Positions 23,349-35,999 of a stretch of DNA of 64,000 bases are shown in pieces. Numbering within the stretch: position 1 is the stretch's first letter; the number at the start of each line of letters is the position of its first letter. The translations under genes and the position numbers were made by a program. The DNA comes from Sclerodactyla briareus (lineage: Eukaryota; Echinodermata; Holothuroidea; Dendrochirotida; Sclerodactylidae). Below the pieces are notes generated by a model. That model ran no database searches and was not told the origin of the DNA. It saw nothing but the letters and a program-made list of their open reading frames with translations. The stretch is taken from the NCBI GenBank assembly GCA_026419785.1, contig JAODTK010005776.1, positions 124,001 through 188,000 of the forward strand, in the 5' to 3' direction.

Positions 23349-23929
23349 GGTCAGTATGGCATCGAGGAGAAGATAATATAGATAATATGGATAAGTCAGC
23401 CTGTTGATGATTTAAAAGGGACAAACTAGACATGTGTACGTATATATCCTGCTTTTGAGCAATCATTGGAAGAAGTTCTAACACCCCATAAGACCTCATG
23501 TTGGTCAGAACTAGAATAGAAAGCTTCATCCACCAAGTTTTGTTGTGATCTATGGAAGTACGAAAAAAAAGTCACATAAATTATACAAATTCGACCCAAG
23601 ATTACCTTGAAAATGACTTTTACTTTGTCAGGAACAAATGTAGCCCCATCCACCATCAAATCTTACACAGTTTGGAAAATTGCCTAAATGATTGCGAATG
23701 TGACCTCCGGGACTTGAAATGACCCCCACATCATTCGGGATCAACTATGTCTCTAACCACCAAAGTTGCTTCAAATCGACTAACTTGGAAATTTCACAAA
23801 AATTAGCGGCCCCCAGCAGTACAGTGATGCCCTCTTTCAACTTATCCGAGGGTTCCTAGGGCGTACATGTGTACCAAGTTTCAGATCAATCGTTGAAGAG
23901 TTATTAAATGACTTAGTGTGCCTAACGCC

Positions 23930-24030
23930 TGAAGTTCGGCGGGGCCAGCGGAGCTGGGGACAGTGGACGGCCTACACACACCAGAAACCATAATATCCCG
24001 GACCACTTCCAGTGTCGCGGGGATATAAAT
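23930..24030 (+). repeat. Hairpin-ended dispersed repeat, copy 1
   Basis: The phrase GCCTGAAGTTCGGCGGGGCC is followed by CATAATATCCCGGACCAC and CGCGGGGATATAAA, where ATATCCC pairs with GGGATAT. The same layout recurs at 25800-25960 and 61020-61175, indicating a mobile or multicopy family. Confidence 0.6.
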
Positions 24031-24262
24031 ACAGGATCCATCGTGGAGAGGCTAACGCAACCTAGCCCCAGCGATCCAACGATAATGATCCTATACTGGA
24101 TCGACGCTTTGCTATGTAGAATATAGAGATGAACAGTATATGCAATGCATCATGTCATGTTTCTGAAACCTTGCTATGTGTATGTGTGAGACACGTACAA
24201 CCGGCTTTTGCCTTCAGTCGCCCTATTTCCTATGACTTTGAAGCAAAGGTTGTACCTCCAGC

Positions 24263-24420
24263 CCTGCTGGAAGGCGGTCACACTCCTTGCATTGATACTA
24301 CATGCACACATACTGGCTGGCATTTCCACATCCAGGTTGCTCTATGTGTCTGGCAGGATTTCCGCAATAGAAAGGTAAACACAAACTGTATGTTGATGAT
24401 TCGATGTTACCAATAAAAAA
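24263..24420 (+). repeat. Dispersed repeat shared with 57.7 kb
   Basis: The segment with CACTCCTTGCATTGATACTA and CATGCACACATACTGG, and later CTGTATGTTG, matches 57680-57830 in the same order. No coding content is evident. It ends close to a CCAATAAAAAACTAGG stretch. Confidence 0.55.
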
Positions 24421-24479
24421 CTAGGATTCAACGTTGGCGGCTATAGACCGCCCCCCCCGACTTGTATATCCCACTGTGC

Positions 24480-25470
24480 CAATTAACAGTTTCTATTTTT
24501 TTGCCCGTAACTCCTTAAATAAGGACATTTATTAAAGACTAACCTTTAACACATAACCAACCGACAGAGGTCAAATTGAGGTCAGAGGTCACACAAATGC
24601 AGGTCAACAATTATATCACAATGGTGAACCTTCCAGCCTTCACGGATTTTCAATTCTCTGATTACGACCAGAAAACAGTTTTTGACCCTAAGTGAACCTC
24701 GAATGAACCTTTAATGAACATGCAGTTTTTATAACATTGTAAATCTCCCAGTGATACATCCACTCCTAAGGCATTTGCATTCTGAAACACGCCCAGTGCC
24801 CATTGCCTAGAAAGTATTAAAATCAGTTTTTGACCCTACGTGACCTTTAAGACCTTCAATGACATGGCGGCTTTTATGAAAATTGTTACTCTCCATGTGA
24901 TGCATCCACTCCTAGAGCAATTGCATTCCAATGAAAACACGCCTAAGTTATTGCGAAGAAGTATTAAATTAAACTGTGAACCCCTGCGTAACTACCAAAG
25001 TATGCGTCCGACGAAGCGGGAGTTGGTTTCTACATAAAGCACACAAAGGTCTATCACATACCAAAAAATAACCAGTTTCATTTTTTTTTTGCCCGTAAAA
25101 CTCCTTAAAAAGCACATTATTCAAGACTCAACCTGTCCACCACATGACGGAACAGAGGTCAAATGGGTAGAGGTCACACCATGCAGCTTCAACAATTATA
25201 TCACAATGGTGAACCTGCCAGACTTCACAGATATTCAATTCTCCAATCATGGCCAGTTAAACAGTTTTTGCACATAAGTGACCTTGAATGACCTTAATGA
25301 CATGGCGTTTTATTGGAAATTGTAACTCCCATGTGATACATCCACTCCTAGGGAGATTTTGCAATTCGATGTGAACACGCCCAGTGGCTATTGCCCCGAA
25401 AAAGTACCAAAATCAGTTTTTGACGCCTAAAGACTTAATGACCTTTTTAAGAAAGAAATATCACAAATTT
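24480..25470 (-). repeat. Two inverted copies of the ~600-bp array unit
   Basis: Two units with a period of about 585 bp share TTTTTTGCCCGTAA(A)ACTCCTTA, CAATTATATCACAATGGTGA and GTGATGCATCCACTCCTAG. These are the reverse complements of landmarks in the array at 32920-35820. The two arrays therefore face each other across DUSP12 exon 5. Confidence 0.75.
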
Positions 25471-25799
25471 ATGACCTTGATGAACCTGAAAATGCCGCCA
25501 TGTTTTTCGGGCCAACTGGTACCCCTAATACCAAGTTCGTAGAGATCCGACATGTTGCAAACAAATGGGCAAAAATTACACCAAATTTGACCTCGGATGC
25601 ACCTTAAAATGCCACCATGTTTTCGGGACCAATTGTCAGCCCTGAGTACCAAGTTTCGTGTAGACAGATCGGACAAAAATTTTGCGTAAAACACCAAAAA
25701 GGCAGAGGGCAGCAGACTTCCGGTAATACCAGTTTTCGGAAGCATCCAAGATCTCCATGGGTCAACCGTGTAACCAAGTTTCAGCTTCGAATCGCGTAA

Positions 25800-25960
25800 A
25801 GCGTGTTGGAGAGTTAAGCGCTAACGCGAAAATCTTCGGCGGCGGACGCCCAGCGGCGGACGCAGCGGCGGCTGGACGCGGCGGCGGGCGGAGGATGCGG
25901 CGACCCGACAAGGCAAAACCGTAAATCCGAACCGTAATATATAATCGGGGATATAAATAA
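25800..25960 (+). repeat. Hairpin-ended dispersed repeat, copy 2, with GGCGGAC run
   Basis: GCGCTAACGCGAAAATCTTCG is followed by an unusually GC-rich block of GGCGGACG-type repeats (25838-25905), then ACCGTAATATATAATCGGGG and ATATAAATAAG. The layout matches the copies at 23930 and 61020. The GC-rich block is expanded here relative to those. Confidence 0.6.
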
Positions 25961-26436
25961 GTTTTATCTTTTTTTTGGGGGGGGGGCATTTTCTTATCAG
26001 AACACATGATTAGTCTGCAAGGGGAATTGCTGTAATGTGTTGGTAGGTGTTGTTGCCTAGCTGTGTAAGAGAAGACAGTGCTCTTGCAGAATTTTGAGTT
26101 ACTGAACATAATAAAACAATAGAATAAAGGTCATTCTCTGTCTGTTCAGTGTTATGGACCACATTTTTTGTGCCCCTAAGGACTCTCCATAATGTTTTGC
26201 ATATCAGACCAACACTTTGAAGGTCTATATCTTCATGCAGAAAATTAGTATTAAAGTGGGATTGGGACATGTAGATAGGTTTCGAACAATTGGAGAAATT
26301 TTGGTCCCAAGGACCCATTATATGGCATAGCACAACATGATTTCCCCCTGCAATTTTGTAGCACTGTGTTAAAGGGTGGATCATAATAACTATTGTGACT
26401 CTCCTCCGGCATTCCCGATCTTCCACCTTTTCACAG

Positions 26437-26625
26437 ACGAGCTTTATTCCCAGGCAGCGGGGTGATAGGATCATGACCTGCGTAAAGGTCACCTGAGCTC
26501 ACGTGGCATAAGCAAGGTAGGATGACAGACCACTCTTCTGGCAACCCCTAGGACGCCTGTACGTCGTACTTCATCCAGCCAGTCACATGCGTGGGGGATC
26601 TGTTATTGCGACACCTGGAAGGCAA
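26437..26625 (+). CDS. DUSP12: DUSP12 exon 5: core of zinc-binding domain
   Basis: The acceptor TTTTCACAG ends at 26436. Completing the split arginine codon gives RRALFPGSGVI, directly continuing CRKC from exon 4. After several frame breaks the end of the exon reads ACTSYFIQPVTCVGDLLLRHLEGK, with CTSYFI-PV the most conserved part of the family's zinc domain. The likely donor is AAG|GTGGAC, a weak site. The family continues with LLCPKC, which must be on the next exon. It lies between two arrays of opposite orientation. Confidence 0.82.
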
Positions 26626-27439
26626 GGTGGACCAAAAGGAACATTTTCTATTGTTCCTAAATGTTTAATGTTTGCTCAAATCATCTTGATAGGCATTGGC
26701 TTGCGAGGTGGGATTGGGTTAGATGGAAGCCAGATTTCCTCTGAAAATGTTGAGGTGGAAAGTTGAGCAGAGACGAGTGAGATTTTGGCAGATTAATCCA
26801 TCTGTCCACAATTTTAAGTGATTCCATTGCTAGTCGGCTTTCTTTAATTGGAAGGAAAACCTTGGTCACTTGATGGCTATGAGGGACTGTCCAATATAAA
26901 TTAGGTCAAAGGACATCTAGGAGTTAATTTCAGCTATTTCGTTTTTTTTAAAACACTGTCGAGGGGCTTCTTCCCTAGCATAAAAGTTGTCAGTATGTCA
27001 TCAACTGTTGGTTCAAATAGGGTGTTCAGGAAGTGGGGGCCAAAGGTCATCTAGGAGTCAATTGAGGCCATTTCATTAGAAGAGTCAACTGCCCTCTATT
27101 ACTAAAAAATAGATTGGATGATCATGGAAGTTCGTCAGATCAATATTAAATAATGGGTGACTGTTATTAATTTGAGGTCAAAGTCAGTTGGCTTTCTACT
27201 TGCCATAGAAAAGATAGATGTCATGAAGTTCAGTCATTTTGTCCTACCGTGGTTGTCTGTATTGAGGTAGTTAAAAATTTGAGTAACAAATTTTGAGGTA
27301 AAGGGCCATCTTAGTAGGTCAAATTTGCCAATTGCTAAATGGATTAACAGCTTTTAAACCATAAAGATTGGATGATCTTGAAAGTTGATCCAGAGTTATT
27401 AGGGATTGTGCTACACCGGGAGGTGAGTCAATCTGGAGG

Positions 27440-28080
27440 GCGTTTTGACTTGCCTGAATGAAATTCAGGAAGAGACTAGATGGTTCACTATGGCGGGTGT
27501 GTGTTTCACAATCTTTATCGTTAGCAGGATTTCTCACAAACCGTGAGGCCGATTATATGAAATTTTGTGTGTAGCACCGTTGGTGGGTATACACGATCCT
27601 TTGGATTTACAAAAAAAGGGGGGAAAAAACAAATTTGGGCTTGCAAAGTCAGTACTTAAGTTGGGTAATAGCTTTATTTTATGTAATCATTGGTGATTGA
27701 AGCTCGTTAGCCAGGATTATGAAGAACCGTAGGCTACAGTGATGTAGTTCGGCATGAGGACTGGATGACAGGTAGATGAATCTGATTAAATTTTCAGCCT
27801 GAAATGGCTAATTATTTTGGTTCTAATTTGCATAATTTATGTGATTTCCAAAGTTTGTCAGATTTGCACGAAACTTGGTGGATGTGGTCTTACATGGTTC
27901 CCGAGAAATTTAAAAGTGAAGTAGGGTCACTGGAGAGGTATGTAATGTGTCCAATTTGCATATTTCATGCAATTTTTGAAAGTTTGTTGAATTCCCACAA
28001 AAACTGGAGTAGATGTGAGCCACCTTTGATCCAGATAATTTTGAAGGTACAGATGGAGTCAGTAGATGTCATGGTATGTG
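27440..28080 (+). repeat. Hairpin-headed dispersed repeat, copy 2
   Basis: It begins GACTTGCCTGAATGAAATTC and continues AGACTAGATGGTTCACTATGG, matching the head of the copy at 21200. Downstream blocks (GCATAATTTATG, CACGAAACTTGGTGGATGTG, CCCACAAAAACTGGAGTAGA) follow in the same order. Confidence 0.6.
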
Positions 28081-28084
28081 CCTT

Positions 28085-28740
28085 AATTTGAACATAGTAT
28101 ATTCAATTTCCCACTTGGTAAGGATTTCGCCAAAATCAGTAGTATGGTCCATTAACATTTTCTGGATCTGATGTGTTCGAGGTTCAGGAATTTGAATTCC
28201 ATTCATATAATAGCTTCTGTGGGAATAAAAGAACCTTAGAACGGAGGTAACCATAAGCTCCCTGTGGCGATTTTAATGCTGTTTTATAAGCTTATTGTAT
28301 GTGCCTAATTGCATAAATTAATTCACAATTTCCAACTTGGTAAGAATTCGCCAACTCAATAGTATGGTCCATTAACATTTCTGGATCTGTATGTGTTTGA
28401 TGGTCAGGAATTTGAATCCACATTATAGTCGCCTTCTGTTGGCTATAAAGCACTTAGGAACGAGTTAACCATAGTTCCTGTGGCAATTTTACTTGCGTTA
28501 TAAGCTTATTGTGTGTGCCTATTTGCATAAATTATTCCAATTTCAAAGCAGTGGTAAGAATTTCGCCAAAATCATTAGGTATGGTCGTTAACATTTCTGA
28601 ATCTGATGTGTTGATGTTCATGAATTTGATTTGAATCCCATCATATGAACGCTTTCTGTTAGAAACATAAAGCAACTGACGAACGAGTAGGTAAACTATC
28701 TCCTGTGACAATTGTGCCTGTTATAAGCTGCCTACAAGCA
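28085..28740 (+). repeat. Three-copy tandem repeat, ~215 bp
   Basis: Three consecutive units share AATTTCCCACTTGGTAAG or variants, GTATGGTCCATTAACATTTC, and CATAATAGC or its variants followed by CTTCTGT. They begin near 28105, 28325 and 28545. Copies differ by many small indels. Confidence 0.75.
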
Positions 28741-29889
28741 AACGACTCACTTACCCAACCAATTTGATAGGTTGATTAGACATTCAACATACCTTTTGAA
28801 AACATTTTTTTCCCCTTCTTCTGCCGGGGGACAAATTGGAGGTTTCCTAAAGAGATAGTTTGGGACATCCTTGACCTGCTGCGCGGACTGGAGGAATAGT
28901 TTGTTGGTGCTGTGGGGGAGGCGGGGGCGGGGGTGTTTGCGGCCTGGCAGGGGGGGGGGGGGTAATAAAAGGCAATGAATAATGAGAAATGATTTGGAAA
29001 AGGCGAAGAAGGCGGCCTTGCTTAGGCTTAGGGATTAGACATTTCAAGTTATATTTTGGGTCAAAGAAGGAGTTGACGGAGTGATAAAACTTTATTCAAA
29101 TTGGGTATTATGGAGGAAGAGGGGGGGGGGGGCATGTAGAAGAAAAAAAATAATGAAGGGACTCAGAATAAGAGTCAAACTTATTGGCCAGTGGATTTAG
29201 GAAATTTTATGGGTATATGTGAAAATATGTGATGTCGTTTGACATGACGATGGGCGACATGAACTATTTGGTTGTTCGTGTAGTGAATGATAGAAACAAC
29301 GATCGCCCAACCAGGCGAGACACTTTGGCGATCACCTTGGTAAATGAAGTATAATTTCAACAGTTAAACAAAACTTCTTCTACACAAAATTAATTACGGT
29401 TAGTCAGAATTCTCAAAAACACTCATTCACATAAGCCTTGATGTTTATCCAGCCCACGATATTCATTGTTTTCATCACACAAGTCAATTAAGGATATTTT
29501 CCATGAGTAGTTGTACAGTTCTATTCAAAATTCATGCGCATGTGATTATGATTTCAACTTTTGGTACTTCCTATCTATATTCTCATGAAAGCCAAAAACC
29601 AGACGGAATTTCAGCCCGAAGCCAGGCGTACGGGGGAGGGGGCCGCAAAATGGGGAGAAGGCCAATTTGTGGTTATCCAATCCCCCTCCCCCAACCCACA
29701 TTGGTACCGCCAAAGAAGCAACAAGGTGCGCATTCCAGGGACTGCCACACCTCTCCTGCCGGTACAATCAAAGAGTCAAAACAGTATTTAGAACATTGAC
29801 GTTTTCCTCATGTACAGACTTTCAGATTGAATCTGTGCAATTGCGTAGGGCATGGGCTTATAGCAGTGGTTTATTCTTTGATGGAATAT

Positions 29890-30540
29890 CAGTTATGACA
29901 GTGTGTGATGTCTATCTAGCTTATAAAACACAAACAACTCAACACCACCTTCACGGATCAAAACTCATACTTGGTATGGGGAGTTCCATAATGAGAACTT
30001 TATACCTAATGTTTGCGGGTAAGGTAGTTAAAAGATCATTGAGGTGACACAAGGTCCGAATCAAAGCTTTGTTAACACAAGAATTTTTCAGTCCTTGACT
30101 GAACGTAAGACAGAGGAACTATGCAGTCTATGACAGTGTGCGTGTTGTGATGCCTAGCTTGTTAACACAATAACTCAAACCCACTGGATGGATCAAGTCA
30201 TCGGTTCCCATAAGAGTACATGACCTTTGTTTTTGGAGTCAGGTCAAAAGTCAAGAGAGGTCACAGTCTGAAAATGGTTCTTAACACGGTAATTCCAGAA
30301 TGCCTGTCGATCAGGTTGAAATTTGGTATGTAGTTCTCATGGGGAGAGTACAGGAACCCCAATTCGTTAGGGAAACACAATAACTTGACCCCACTTGATG
30401 GATCAATCATAATTAGTATATGGGTTCACCATAATGTACAAGTACAAAACATGTACATAAAGTACATGATCCCTATTGGTTGGGGTCAGATCTAAAGTCA
30501 TCTGAAGTCAAGAGAGTTCCAGAAGCTCTGACCCGAATAG
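29890..30540 (+). repeat. Diverged tandem repeat, ~250 bp
   Basis: Successive segments share TGACAGTGTGTGATGTCTA or its variant, CTAGCTT with AACACAATAACTC, GGATCAA with a TCAT phrase, and CATGACCTTTG or its variant. At least two and possibly three copies are present, strongly diverged. Confidence 0.5.
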
Positions 30541-31599
30541 TTCGGCATTATTTGCAGCTTTCTTATGGAAGAAACAAGAGAAACAAAACACTACGTTTTC
30601 GGTTGTGATGGAGCCAGTTGGGAGGAAATGGGGTATGGTGGAAAAAAATCTTTTGGCTGAACTTTAGCTTGTACAAGACCTCATCGGCTGGATGGAGTTC
30701 ATACTTTTTATGTGAGCTTCCCCTATTTTGAGTACCACAATGATTCCTATTGTATTATCTTGCAGTGGCTTAGCTGGTCAAGGAATCACTAAGCTTTTGG
30801 CTTTTTCTGGTTAGAATTCAAAGTCACCATCAGGTTTGAAATTGGTATATAGCTTCTTATGGGAAAAAACGGGGTCAGTTCTGGGAACAAAGGAAGAAAT
30901 CATGGGGAATTAATTTTTTTGGGGAGTCACATGCTCCTTCTGCAGGGTTTGGTTAACGTGGATGATCTAATAGCATGTGCTGATTGTCATCAGTGACCAA
31001 TGGCATTTGATGGGGTGGGCGGGTGTGTTCAAGAATTTAAAGTCAGTGGGTGTCGAGTTGTCCTTTTATGTCGCAGAAAGGTAAGTTCCATCGCAAACGA
31101 AATAATTGCATTGTGTAGTTAAAGCTACAGGCTCCATTGGTGTTAGATGGGCTATTCTGATGAGCGAGGAAAATTTAGTAGGATTTTAGCAAATTTTGGC
31201 TTGCAAACAGATAACTAGGACTCTGGATGGGTCCAAAGTCCTACTCCGGTATGTTAGTTTCTATACTGATACACAGGCCTATTGGTTCTGGGGTCCAGGT
31301 CAAAAGGTTCTCCAAGTCGGAAATTAACAAACTTGTGAACATGACAAGTCTAGACTAATCTGGATCAGTCAAGGAAACACTGAGCCGTATGGCCTTCGGG
31401 TGGTAAGCGATCGGCGTGGCAACAGCAACTGGCTTGTCAAGACCTAACATCCACTATCCCGCCTAAAACAATTAAGTTAGTAGGTGGCAGTGGTCGGCGC
31501 TGGGTGACTGATAGGCTATATCTAGGCAAAACGCTGCCTATCAGCACCGTATTAAAAGCAGTGAGTGGCATTGGGTTATGGAGGCACATCATATGAAAC

Positions 31600-32900
31600 A
31601 TAGTAAAATATTAGTTGGAAGATACTTGGCAAGGAGAGAACATAGTGATCACTTTGTTGTTGTTTGTGGCCGTATGTGCGGTATTTCCTGAACCTTGAAA
31701 GCCCTCGTGCTGAATTTTTGTGTGGAGGGGTAGACCGTGAAAAGCTGTAGATCTGCATCCATTTTCATACCATGTAATTTGCCCACATTTGATTGTGTAC
31801 AAGTGTCTCGCGATCGGTAAGATGCATTGGTGATGAGTTTAACAGCCATGAAGTGTACACAAACTACAGTATCAGTGCTTAATTGAAGGAGTTAATTTGC
31901 ATAATTTCATGCAATTTTTGAAAGTGCGTTGGATCCCACTTAGTGGAGATGGTTAATCTATAGTCCCGATAGATTTCACAGTAGGGTCGAGGCACCAAAA
32001 GGAAATTCATGTGACTGATTTACTTTCACGTGATTGCATGAATTTTTCTCCCATTTGCAGCTATCATGCCCAAAGGGTAGCTCCGATTGGAGTTTCATCG
32101 GGCAGGTAGGGAATATTTTGCGCTGCTACATTCACTATCATGCCGGGGGAAAATACACAACTTCCAAGGGGGGTGTGAACTTTGGGGGCCGACAAGAGTT
32201 GCTTCTGTATGAGAACGACTTTTTGTCAAAATTCTAGCTTGGAGTGCTAAATTTATGTTTCAATCATCTACAGACACCACGTGTAGCAAAATCAGTCAAA
32301 AAGTGATGAACTGATGTGACAATCCTACTACAATTGTAAAGAAAGTTATAGATCGTTACTGATCGAGTTGCAGCGTTTTGTCTCGCCTAACTTTGTTCAA
32401 GGAGATGACATAGTGTTCACTTTGTTGTGTGTGCATCTGTTTGTCTGTCTTCTGTCGGTCAGGTCTGTATGTTGTCTGTCCGTAGTGCGGTTAGATATCT
32501 CCTGAACTGTGGAAGCCATCATGCTGGGACCCTTCTGTGGAGGTGCGCGGGTTTGGACGAGTTGCCGATGTGCAGCCACTTTCGTCAAAGACATCTCATT
32601 TGCCATCAAATTGGCAGAATTTAATTGAAAATGGGCCCGAAAGTTGGTCAACAAGATATCTCTTGATCAGTAGGTGCATTGGTGATGCCATTCAGGGTAA
32701 TAACAACTATGAAGAGTACACGAATCGATCAGATTCCTGGCTGATATATGCTAATGAAGTAGTTAATTTGCATAATTTCTGGCGATATTTTTGAAGTTTG
32801 TGGATTTTGACGAACTTGGTGGAGATGGTTTATCGTAGTCCCAAATGAATTTTAAGTAGGGACGAGGGCCCCATGGAGGGTCATTTAATGTTACTAATAG
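31600..32900 (+). repeat. Two-copy diverged repeat, ~760 bp
   Basis: The segment starting near 31640 (GGAGAGAACATAGTGATCAC, then TATTTCCTGAACCTTGAAAG) is matched by the segment near 32400 (GGAGATGACATAGTGTTCAC, then ATATCTCCTGAACTGTGGAA). Both continue into AGTTAATTTGCATAATTTC and TTTAAGTAGGG-like phrases. A microsatellite of TGTCTGTC type lies in the second copy (about 32437-32485). Confidence 0.6.
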
Positions 32901-32919
32901 GTACTTCATAGGTCACTTA

Positions 32920-35820
32920 GGGGTCAAAAACTGTTTTCTGGCCATACCAGAGACCATGAGTATCCGTGTGAGGCTGGAAGGTTCACCATTGTGATAAATT
33001 GTTGACCTGCATGTTTGGACCTTGAGCCTCAATTTGACCTTTGTCGGGGGTCATGTGGCTTTAAAGGTTGAGGTTTGAATAAATGTGCTTATGAGGAGGT
33101 ACATGCAAAAAATATAGACACTGGGTATTGTTGGATAGTGATAGACCTTTGTGTGCATTATGGAGGAGACCAACTCCGGCTTCCATGGGACACTTACTTT
33201 GGAGGTACAAGGGGTCAAAGTTTAATTAATAGATTTTTTTCGCAATAACATTGAGCGTGTTCAGTGGAATGCCAATATGATTCTAGGAGTGGATGCATCA
33301 CATGGAGATAACAATTTTTCTAAAACCGCCATGTCATGGAAGGTCATCAAAGGTCACGTAGGGAGTCAAAAACTGATTTTAGTACTTTTTGGCAATTAGA
33401 CACTGGGGGGGGGGGGGGATGTTATCAGAATGCAAAATGCTGCCAGGAGTGGATGTATCACAATGGAGAGTTACCATTTTCATAAAAACTGCCATGTTCA
33501 TTAAAGGTCATTTCAAGGTCACTTCAGGGGGCAAAAACTGTTTTCTGGACCATTCAGAGAATGGAATATTCTGTGAAGGCTGGAAGGCAACCCTTGTGAT
33601 CTAATGTGACCTGCATGTGTGTGCACCTCTGGACCGCCTGTGACCTTGTCGGGTGGTCATGTGGTTAAAGGTTGAGTCTTGAATAAATGTGTTATTTAAG
33701 CGAGTTACGGGCCAAAAAAAAATAGAAACTAGTTATGTTTGGATTATGTGAGAGACTTTGTGGTTCCATGGAGGAAGGAAACCAACCTCCCGCTGTCGAT
33801 CGGACACTTACTTTGGAGTTACAAGGGGCAAAGTTTAATGTAAGAGCGTTTTCCAATAACATTGGCGTGTTTCATTGGGAATGCAATATGCTCTAGGAGT
33901 GGATGCATTCACATGGCGAGGTAACAATTTTTTTAAACACCGCCATGTCATTGAAGGTCATCCAAGATCAGTAGGGGTTAAAAAAACTGATTTAGTACTT
34001 TTTGGCAAATAGCCGGGCTGTCCTCAGAATGCAAAATGCTCCTAGGAGTGGCAGTGGATGATCACAGGAGGAGTTACCATTCTTTCAAAAAAACTGCCAT
34101 GTCATAAAGGTCATTCAAGGGGCATTAGGGGTCAAAAACTGTTTCGGGCCGTAATCAGAGAATGAATATCTGTGAAGGTGAAGGTCACCATGTGATATAA
34201 TTGTTGACCTGCATTGGTGTGACCTCTGACCTCAATTTGACCCTCTGTGGGTGGTCATGTTGGTTAAAGTTGAGTCTTGAATAAAGAGTGCTTATAAGGA
34301 AGTACGGGCAAAGAAAATAGAAAACTGGTATTTTGATCTGTGAAGACTTTTGTGCTTCATGGGGAACCCAAACTTCCCGCTTCGTCGGGACGCAGATCTG
34401 GTAATTACAAGGGGTCAAAGTTTAATTTAATAGCTTTCTCGCCATAACATTGGCGTGTTTTTCTGCGGGAATGCATAGATTCTAGGGTGGGATGCATCAC
34501 ATGGAGAGTAAAATTTTTATATTAAAAGCCGCCCTTGTCATTGAAGGTCATCAAAGGTCACGTAGGGGTCAAACACTGATTTAAGTACTTTTTGGCCAAT
34601 AGATGGGCCTGTTCATAAGAATGCCAAATTGCTCTAGCGAGTGGATTTGTATCACAATGAGCGTTTACTGTATTTCATAAAACTGCCATTGGGGGGTCAT
34701 TAAAGGCATTTCACGGTCACCTTAGGGGGTCAAAAACTGTTTTCTGGCCATAATCGGAGAAATTGACATCTGTGAAGGTTGGAAGGTTCACCATTGTGGA
34801 TTATAAGTGTGACCCTGCATGTGTGGGACCTCTGTCGGCCGTGTTCATGTGGTTAAAGGTTGAGTTCTTGATGAATTGTGCTTATTTAAGTGAGTTAGGG
34901 CAAAGGAAAATATGAAAACTGGGTCGTTATTTTGGATTGTGATCGACCTTTACCTCCGAGACTTCATGGACCCCGGGGCAACCAACTCCGCTTCGATTTG
35001 GGACGCATACTTTGGTAATTACCAAAGGGGTCAACGTTTAATATTGAATAGCTTTTTTGCAATAACATTGGCGTTGTTCATTGGAATGGCAATATGCTTT
35101 CTAGGAGTGGATGCATCACCACCCCCCACGGAGAGAGTAACAATTTTTATAAAAAAGCCATGTTCATTGAAGGTCATCAAAGGTCCGTAGGGGTCAAAAA
35201 CTGATTCTGAGTACTTCATTGGCAATACCCTGGGCATGTCATCAGAATGCCAAATGCTCCTAGGAGTGATTGTATAACATGGAAAGTTACACTTTTCATG
35301 AAAAACTGCCATGTCAGTAAAGGTCACATTGCAGGCAATGAGGGGTCAAACAACTGTTTTCTGGCCATAATCAGCTAATGAGTATCTGTGGTAGGCTGGA
35401 AGGTTCACCCGGGTGATATAATGTTGACTGATGTGTCACCCCCTGGTGCCTTGCCCTCATTTGGACCTCTGTAGGGTGTTCATGTGGTAAGTTGGTCTGG
35501 AATAAACGTTTGATTTCAGGAGGTCTCCACCCGGGCAAAAATAAAATAGAAAACTGGTATTTTGGGTTATGTGATTGAGCTTTGCGTGCTTCATGGAGGG
35601 GACAAACTCCCGCTTCGACGGACACCGACTTGGTAGTACAAGGGGTCAAACAGTTTAATTTAATAGACTTTTCGCAAAAACATTGGGGGTGTTCATCTGG
35701 AATGCAATATGCTTCTAGGCGTGGATGCATCACATGGAGAGTAACCAATTTTATGATATATAAACCACCATGTCATGAAGGTCATCACAGGTAACATAGA
35801 GGTCAAAATCTGGATTTTGT
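32920..35820 (+). repeat. Tandem array of a ~600-bp unit, ~5 copies
   Basis: The landmark CTAGGAGTGGATGCATCACA or a variant recurs near 33285, 33892, 34485, 35100 and 35715, a period of about 600 bp. Other shared blocks are GTCAAAAACTGTTTTCTGGCC, GACCTGCATGTGTGTG, GGTTGAGTCTTGAATAAA and AACATTGGCGTGTTCATTGG. Each unit contains an internal partial duplication: the GAGTGGATG-TATCACA phrase recurs about 140 bp later. A 14-base G run (33405-33418) interrupts one unit. Reverse-complement copies are at 24480-25470. Confidence 0.8.
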
Positions 35821-35999
35821 TTCCCCTGACTTTGTTCCACGAGAGACATCGTGGTTTTTTTTCACTTGTCAGGTACACCTGCAGAAGACTCTGGTCTGTG
35901 TGACGATAGCTGGGGGGGTGGGTGACACCTGAGATATACAGACAAACTCTTATTAAGATTTAAGACCAAGCTTTTCACTATGAGTGTGGTTACCTCTTT

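Larger units (their letters stand above)
23349..26436. other. DUSP12 intron 4, with repeat arrays
   Basis: About 3.1 kb. It contains members of several dispersed families: a GC-rich hairpin family near 23930-24030 and 25800-25960, a segment (24263-24420) shared with 57680-57830, and two copies of a ~585-bp unit (24480-25470) that are the reverse complement of the array in intron 5. A minus-strand open frame at 26010-26492 overlaps exon 5 antisense but resembles nothing I recognise. Confidence 0.6.

Noticed and set aside
24129..24416. 95-codon plus-strand frame rich in Cys and His, considered as a zinc-finger exon
   Set aside because: Its second half is a dispersed repeat shared with 57680-57830 and the cysteine spacing fits no zinc-finger pattern.
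26010..26492. Minus-strand 160-codon open frame, the longest outside the satellite apart from those inside recognised transposon or transposase relics
   Set aside because: It runs antisense into DUSP12 exon 5 and shows no family resemblance; the sense strand explains the conserved part.
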